Source: Macrobrachium rosenbergii (Eukaryota > Arthropoda > Malacostraca > Decapoda > Palaemonidae). From it: DNA of 64,000 nucleotides. The DNA lies in the NCBI RefSeq assembly GCF_040412425.1, contig NC_089768.1:3801001-3865000 (forward strand), given 5' to 3'. The notes beneath the pieces were generated by a model, which saw only the letters and a program-made list of their open reading frames with translations, was not told where the DNA came from and made no database searches. A program made the translations under genes and the position numbers. This document shows, piece by piece, positions 22,850 to 64,000 of this stretch (within the stretch, counting starts at the first letter, position 1; every line of letters begins with the position of its first letter).

Positions 22850-23400
22850 CTGGTTGCTCCTGTTGAGACAGGAACAAGTGTTAGTGCCTCCTGAACCCGC
22901 TGATATGCGAGTCTAAGGGAAAGACTCTCACTGCTGCCATATCTATCAGCATGCCTAGGTACTTTATCCTCTGCTTGGGTGTGAGATTGGGCTTTTCAAT
23001 ATTTACCATGACCCCTAGGTTGTGGCAAAACTCGAGGAATCGATCCTTGTCATGGAGCAGCTATAATTGAGGGCTCGCCAGGACTAGCCAATCGTCGAGA
23101 TACCTCGGCAGACGTATCCCATGTGAATGAGCCCAAGCTGACACAAGGGTGAACACTCGCGTCAACACCAGGGGAGCAATTGAGAGCCCGAAGCAGAGTA
23201 CCCTGAACTGGAATACTGTCTGCCTGAGGATGAAACTTGGGTACTTGCGAGGGGACAGATGAATGGGTAATTGAAAATGCACATACTTTAGGTCCACCAT
23301 AAGCATGAATTTGAACTCCCTGATGTGTGCGAACAATGAACATATCATTTCTATTGTGAACCAAGTCTAGCGAATGAATCGGTTCAAGGGAAGGAGGTCT
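22850..23400 (-). pseudogene. DIRS-like reverse transcriptase, copy 2
   Basis: The frame 23348-23061 reads FMLMVDLKYVHFQLPIHLS then FRVLCFGLSIAPLVLTRVF and PRYLDDWLVLA, the RT core with the DIRS-type YLDDW. A stop follows and the N-terminal part is in another frame, so it is inactive. Confidence 0.85.
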
Positions 23401-23655
23401 GTGACAGGTCTCCAACCCCCTGTTGCTTTCTCCACAAGAAAGATGCGGCTGTAAAAGCCTGGGGACCAGTCTGTCACAACTTCCACAGTGCCTTTCTTCA
23501 GCATCACTTCTACCTCCACTCAAAGGGCGAGGTCCTTCAGTGAACCGGGAACGTATGTTTGGAGATAGCCATCCCCCCCAACCAACAGTCTGGTCCGAGA
23601 CTCAAAGGGAAGTAGATAGCCCTCCTAAAGGACATCCACTACCCAGGTCTCAGCT

Positions 23656-26600
23656 CCATATCACTGCCATTTTGGTGGTGAATAACTGTTTAGAACAATT
23701 GTCATATGAACAGAAATTATCGTACATTACTGTTTTGTTTGTGATTGGCAATGAAACGTAATAAAACCATTTTTATCTTATATTTTTTTGGCATATCTTC
23801 ATAATAAATAGCCTGTTAGAGGAATAATTCCATATCGATGAAATCAACTTTTATCCATGCGAGGCCATCTGACAAAATGTAAACATAGAGTTCTGGTTGT
23901 GCTCACAGCAGTCTTTATCTTTCAGTAACCTTTCAGAAATTTTAATGGCAGTGTAATTACGGTAAGAACATTTAGGATAACATTCACTTTTCATTCAAAA
24001 TTCATTATCATTTTGGTGGTAAGGTGAATATAGGAGACATCCAATTATTATTGTTTATATTGTGCAATTTCTCTGATTGTACTGTATTATCATAAGTCAA
24101 TCTGCATTGAACCTCCAGAATTAGCTGATATTAATAATTAAAAATAAAAAGAATTAATAGTGCTGTAAAGTACAGTACCATATATGTACAGAGGCTAGGC
24201 TACTGTATATGCATAGATTATACTGTAACTGTATAGTGTAGGCTAGGCTCCCTCCGACTTTCGATATTTTTGACTGATGATGGATCTATTGTAGTGTATT
24301 CCCATTGTAACTAGGGGACTACCTGTATTCCTGAAATCTAAGACAATGACAGAAATACAACAAAGGCACTGGTTCAGCATCAAGCTAAAGGACAAACTGT
24401 GCAAAATAGCATGCAAAAGGCAACTGACCCCTCAAGCCGTTGGCACTCAAGAGTTGCAGTGTTCTTGGTCCGTATATTTTTTCTGTCATGCATACACCAG
24501 CTGCATCAGATGCAAGTTGGTTTTTTTTTTTTTTTTAAGGAAAAAGAAAACACATTTTATAAGCTGGCAAATACAGTAATTGAAGATTTAGAACTCGGGA
24601 TGTGGTGAACCCTGACACAAAGGCTTTATATGAATACAGTACACTGTAATTTGCATAAACCTATGTAAACTTAAGGGTTAATTAACATGAAAAAAATTGT
24701 ATGCTATTTACTATTACCAATTAACCAATACTACAATTATTAAGCCAACCATTCACTCAATTTTTGTCACAACTGATCATAAAACCATACATAAAGGATA
24801 AATGTAACATTATTGTTACTTACATATAACAAACAAAAAGATTTTATAATAAAAACATTTCTGGGTTCACTTTAGCCACAAATTTTTGACAATCTGAACT
24901 GATTCAAATAAAATAATGTCTAAAGAGTATTGCTATGAATGGTCCCTTAATCCAGATGCAGCCATATATCTTACAATTACTGACATACAGCACTGAGACT
25001 ACTACATGATATTCGGACCTTGTCTAAGAAGATAAAAAATATGGAAATCAATAAATATCCCAAAATGACACAAAACTTCTTTTCAAAACTTTTATCCTAA
25101 TAAAGTTATCTTTATTTTTTTACAAAATGGTGTTCAATTATTTATCTAAGAAACAGTAAATACCTTGAAAAACTTGCAAATGGTAACATTCAGCAAAGTG
25201 CTAAAATTTAATATCTTCTAAATGAACCTAGACAAACATCATCAGAATATCATGCCAATAAACTTATGGAATTTAAAAATAATGAACCTTAAAACAATTA
25301 AATAAATGAAAATTGTATGACATACATACAATGTTGGGATACACTTTCCTACAAGATTAGCCAAATGAATGTGGATACTAAACAAGATAAGTTGTAGACC
25401 TTAAAATTATTCCCTAAATGGGCATGCTACTAAGTAGATATATTCAATAAGGACACAATTAATATAGGCATTTATATCATATTATATCATAGTGTGTGTA
25501 TATAATCAATTGCAACCTCCTTTAACAACCTTGATTTCTTCTTCACATTTCAAGTTAAATTTATATTACAGCTTTGTTCTTATAAACTGTCACAGTAAAA
25601 TACAACCAAAAGTCTAATTATATGAAAATACTCTACAACAGAGGGAGTATTAATTTTTATTTTAACAGGTACTACGAGACAAAATTGCAAACACTTAACA
25701 TTCAATGTCCTTGCTTACTTTATTATTTTAATTACTGAATTTTCAAATATAAGCTGCACTAATGAAGTATACAAAATCTTAAGTTGCCAGTGGTACTGGC
25801 AAAAACTTAAAACTAAGTGGCAAAGATTCCTAACGCATGCAATTTCAAGCGTAATACATAAGCCATGTAGAGTATTACAGATAAAAAGCATACACATACT
25901 GTTGCTATCATTGCAAACAGCACATCTCATCTTGAGCATCTAATATGGAAACGTAAGATAACAAACTTTCATTTCAATTTAAATCATGTAAATTTTTTCT
26001 CTGCTTCATGTTGTCTGATGTTTAACTTTCAATGACTTGTAGAACATGTATACTTTTTTGGCAACGAAACATACAGTATGATTGTAAATGCAGAAGGCAT
26101 ACCTAAATATTGCCAACTGTTGGCTAACACTCAAACTAGCAATGTTTTTACACAAGATAATATATAACACATAATCAACCTTGCAGTCCAATACACATTT
26201 ATTTATTATAAAAGGCTTATCCAACCCATATTAAATTTGGATCCTTGTTCTGCTACTGAGAAGATGGCTAATCAACTACTGTAACCTTCCAATAGGCATC
26301 AATATTCCTTAAACCTTCAATAGTAGAATTCTACACCAAGGTACATATCCAGGTGGAAGCAGCTGCCACAGAATTCCAGAGTTTGGGTGTTATTTTCTGA
26401 TTTTAATATCACCTTCATTCTTTCATTTAATTGTCTTGTATGACCAAAAATTGTCAATACATGAAGTGCTGATAGAATTACGAGGGAAATTGGCTATTTT
26501 CCCAGTGGGTGAGAATTATAAGTGTACATTTGATTGTTCTAAATGCTCTGGCTAACAGAAGATACATACATAAATATGGAATTATAAAGACCCAGGAAAA

Positions 26601-27516
26601 AAGGAGCATGGGTTAATTAGCCAAATATGTCTGGTTTTTGAAACCTGACTCAATGGATTCTTTACTTTTTATTTTTTATCATGAGAAATAAATGGCCTTT
26701 AAAATATTTTATGGAGTTTGGAAATTACATAGCTGCCAGGTATTGCTGGCTAGTGGTCTAACAGTGGAAAACAGTGGGTTTACTTTATTCTTTAAAGAGA
26801 TGAGAATAAATTTGGTGCTGGACTGAACCAGAATCATACTAGTTACTTTGAGATAAATTTAAGCCTACTAAGCTGTTACCTTACACAGTGGTTGGTATAT
26901 TTAGCACATACCAATAAGCTAGTTAAGCTCCAATGCTGATATAAAAACTTACAATCTCTTACACTAGTCTCCAAGCTCTGGTAATGTACTGTGATGACAA
27001 TCAAACATACAACAATAAAAAAGGAACTCAAGGAACAGAACAATGCCTGCATATAGTGAGAACTGTCATCTAAAGCCAATTCAACACTTCCTGAAAACAG
27101 AGCTTGTGGTCTGCAGTTTTAAAATAATTCTATTGTTCAGATTACAGTTTATTCAAATATCTCCTGCACGGTGATAAAAGGATCTATATTCTGTTTCCAT
27201 ATTAATATTCTCTGGGTGATGCAAAAGAAGTAATTATGTTATCCATAACACTTCAGTGTACTTTTATGCAAGTTCACTTAAAGAGACAGTAACCTATATA
27301 ATGCATGGTATTCAGTAAAAGATCAACCTGCTAAACCTAAAGCTATATCTGTAAACTGGGATTTGGGAAATGGAAGTTTCTTTACACTGTTCCATTTTCC
27401 ACAAAGGAGCTGTATACGCATACTTACCACAACCAAATAAATCTTCAGATTCCTCAAAGACTTAAAAGGAGCAGATTCTAACTCCTTGAAAGAAAAGCTT
27501 GCTGTGTATGGTCTCT
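23656..27516 (-). other. AT-rich sequence after the cathepsin stop: probable 3' UTR, then intergenic
   Basis: No protein-coding signal was seen on either strand. Minus-strand AATAAA motifs (TTTATT on plus) occur at 26784-26789, 26198-26207 and 25111-25116, so the transcript could end in several places. Which is used cannot be told from sequence alone. The part below about 24.3 kb borders a Tigger-like end and the truncated DIRS-like copy. Confidence 0.4.
24240..24325. mobile_element. Pogo/Tigger-like MITE end
   Basis: The sequence ends CCCATTGTAACTAGGGGACT then ACCTG before TA. The style matches the other CAGG...CCTG elements here. The opposite end was not located. Confidence 0.4.
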
Positions 27517-61902
<34,386 letters not shown>

Positions 61903-62089
61903 CTGTAATGGAAGAAACAATTAAATTGTTAATTATTAGTATTTCATAATTAGCAGATTTCACTACAGATATTACTAAACAAAAGAGGGTAACATTAATG
62001 GATTCAATACACATCTTCTGCCAATATTCAATTGAATCCTTGAGCATTTCAACAAAAATACCATTCATATTACTATTATTATTATTATT

Positions 62090-62810
62090 AATTTTTTTTC
62101 TATCTCAGTCATCCTATTCAACTGGGTGGTATTTATAGTGTGGGGGTTCTGGGTTGCATCCCGCCTCCTTAGGAGTATTTCACTTTTCTCATTATGTGAA
62201 CTGTTTCTAATAGCACACTCTTCTGCATGAGTCCTGGAGCTACTTCAGCACCTAGGTTTCCAGGTTCCTTTTCAGCGATCTTGGGATTGTGCCTAGTGTT
62301 CCTATGATGATGGGTACAATTTCCACTAGCATCTCCCATATCCTTCTTATTTCTATTTTCAGGTCTTGATACTTATCAATTTTTTCTCTTTCTCTCTCAT
62401 CTACTTTGGTGTCCCATGGTATCGCAACATCAGTGAGTTATACCTTCTTCTTGATTTTGTCAATCAGTGTCAAGTCTGGTCTATTGGCACATATCACCCT
62501 ATCTGTTCTGATAACATAGTCCCAGAGGATCTTTGCCTGATCATTTTCTATCACTCCCTCAGGTTGGTGTCCGTACCACTTATTACTGCAAGCTAGCTGG
62601 TGTTTCTTGCACAAGCTCCAGTGGAAGGCTTTTGCTAGTAATTGCTAATGAATCATACCTTTTTTTGTACTGGTTCTGTGCAAGCGCCAGATATTCGCTT
62701 GCTATGTGGTTGTGGTTTATGGTCTCGTCTTTCATACCGCACTGCCTGCATTTGGGTGAGATGTTAATTCCATCTATTGTTCTTTGGACATATTAGTGTG
62801 GGAGCATATG
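62090..62810 (-). pseudogene. LINE C-terminal fragment
   Basis: Minus-strand frames give RTIDGINISPKCRQCGMKDE with NHIASE-like sequence, QNQYKKRYDS, KKHQLACSNKWYGHQPEGVI, ENDQAKILWDYVIRTDRVIC and VAIPWDTKVDE. This is the C-terminal region of a LINE RT family that I recall as common in decapods. Frames are broken. Confidence 0.55.
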
Positions 62811-62979
62811 TCACTGAGTACTTTTTCTTTGCAAAAAATAGACAACCTACTTTTTTGTGATGCTTGGGCATTAAACTTTACAAAAAAATATGTTTTCAAT
62901 TTTACCCAAGCGGTTTCATCTATTTTTGAGGTCAAATTTGATTTTAGGATAAAAATCAAAGGTCTCTGGGTATATACAC

Positions 62980-64000
62980 ACAGTGACGCCTTAAACGACA
63001 CGGCCATCAAGGGAGGTATAAGTTGATACCGACTCCCGCTTACAAATCACTGCCGAACTCAGGTATTTAAAATTAGAATCGATATCAACCCACTTCTGCC
63101 ATGTTAACCGTGAAGTGCGTCTGTCTCACACACAGCCATATTATGAATGAATGGTATCACATCACCGTGATTCATATACAAGCATTAAGCTACAAACATC
63201 CTTTAATATCCAATTTGCTCTGCCTCGGAAATAATATATTTTCATATATGTTACCCGAAGGGGAATTTTTTTTTAGTTGATAAGTTCGCCGTCTCGTGGG
63301 CTTGAACCACGGAAGACAAGAACTCACAGCTAAAGTGACACCTTAAACACAACAGCCATCAAGGGAGGTATAAGATGATACCGACTCCCACCTGCAAATC
63401 ACTATCGACAGGTATTTGTAATTAGAATCAATATCAACCCACCTCTGCCATGTTAACCGTGTAGTGCAGTTGTTGCACGCAGCCATATTATGAATGAATT
63501 TTATCACATCACCGTGATTCATATACAAGAATTAAGCTATGAACATCCTTTGATATCCAGTTCGCTCTACCTCAGAAATAATATATTTTCATGTTACCCA
63601 AAGGGGAATTTTTTTAGTTGAAAATAAGTTCGTCTTCTCATGGGCTCGAACCACGGAAGACAAGAACTCAGGACTACAGTGACACCTGAAACAGCAGGGC
63701 TATTAAGGGAGGTGTAAGCTGATACCAACTCCCACCTACACATCACTATTGAACTCAGTGTCGTTTAAGGCATCACTGTAGTCCTGAGTTCTTGTCTTCT
63801 GTGGTTCAAGCCCCAGAGACGAAGAACTTATTATCAACTAAAAAAAATTCTCCTTCGGATAACATATATGAAAATATATTTCCGAGGTAGAGCCAATTAG
63901 ATATTAACGGAAGTTTGTAGCTTAATGCCTGTATACGAATAACGGTGATGTGATAAAATTCATTCATAATATGGCTGCGCGCTACAAACGCACTACTGCA
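62980..64000. repeat. Tandem and inverted repeat family at the right end
   Basis: Two complete units of about 345 bp start near 62984 and 63331 (ACACCTTAAAC, GCCATCAAGGGAGGTATAAG, TCAACCCACTTCTGCCATGT or variants), with a third partial start near 63680. From about 63755 the sequence runs as the inverted copy to the window edge. The inverted part carries GGTTCAAGCCCC, similar to a pol III B box. Confidence 0.8.

Larger units (their letters stand above)
21422..23655 (-). mobile_element. DIRS-like copy 2, recombinase 5' part, RNase H and RT
   Basis: Read on the minus strand the order is RT, RNase H, linker, recombinase N-terminus, broken at 21422 by the LTR element. It stops at about 23655 where homology to copy 1 (about 6068) ends, so the gag half is missing. 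It is better preserved than copy 1 and lacks the 8294-8538 MITE. Confidence 0.82.

Overview
The window looks like nuclear DNA of a decapod crustacean (shrimp, crab or crayfish type). The grounds are a cathepsin F-like gene split by long introns, tyrosine-recombinase (DIRS-like), LINE, Penelope-like, LTR, Tc1, pogo/Tigger-like and piggyBac-like elements packed together, and long GA/CA microsatellites. This assignment is inference from content and repeat style; no sequence search was run.

Only one host gene could be supported. It lies on the minus strand between about 61.9 kb and 27.5 kb and encodes a papain-family cysteine protease best matched to cathepsin F. I assembled it by hand from nine consecutive exon positions, most too short or too fragmented to stand out as open reading frames. 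All boundaries have splice signals, the phases agree, and the summed length (1005 nt with one copy of exon 8) is divisible by three. All active-site residues are present: the oxyanion Gln, then Cys, His and Asn. The 5' exons (signal peptide and any cystatin-like domain) must lie beyond the right edge. The most interesting signal is that exon 8, which carries the catalytic Asn, exists in two copies 2.1 kb apart. Both are exactly 74 nt, both have the same phases, and joining both would create a stop codon. This is the arrangement expected of mutually exclusive exons. One copy uses a GC donor.

Layout. 207-9998: a decayed DIRS-like element on the plus strand (gag, RT, RNase H, tyrosine recombinase, inverted terminal repeats), itself hit by a TG...CA element with an AACT duplication, an AT-rich block and a pogo/Tigger-like MITE. 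10.2-10.7 kb: a BEL/Pao-like gag relic. 11.1-11.4 kb: a 46-bp minisatellite. 11.86-13.87 kb: the left half of another DIRS-like element, facing a minus-strand DIRS-like copy (13.9-14.6 and 21.4-23.66 kb). That minus-strand copy is split by a nested series: an LTR retrotransposon (14617-21421, 5-bp duplication CTGAC), holding a piggyBac-like non-autonomous element (18457-20944, TTAT duplication), holding a Tigger-like MITE (20331-20696, TA duplication). 24-27.5 kb: AT-rich sequence that probably includes the gene's 3' UTR.

Within the cathepsin introns: a full-length RNase H-bearing LINE with a 15-bp target duplication (28263-34927, last intron), a BEL/Pao-like pol relic, a Penelope-like fragment, a second piggyBac-like copy fused to a LINE 3' end, a third DIRS-like relic, a Tc1-like transposase relic, SINE/LINE tails and microsatellites. 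The right end (62.1-64 kb) holds a LINE 3' fragment and a tandem-plus-inverted repeat family. No rRNA, tRNA, CRISPR or bacterial-type features were seen.
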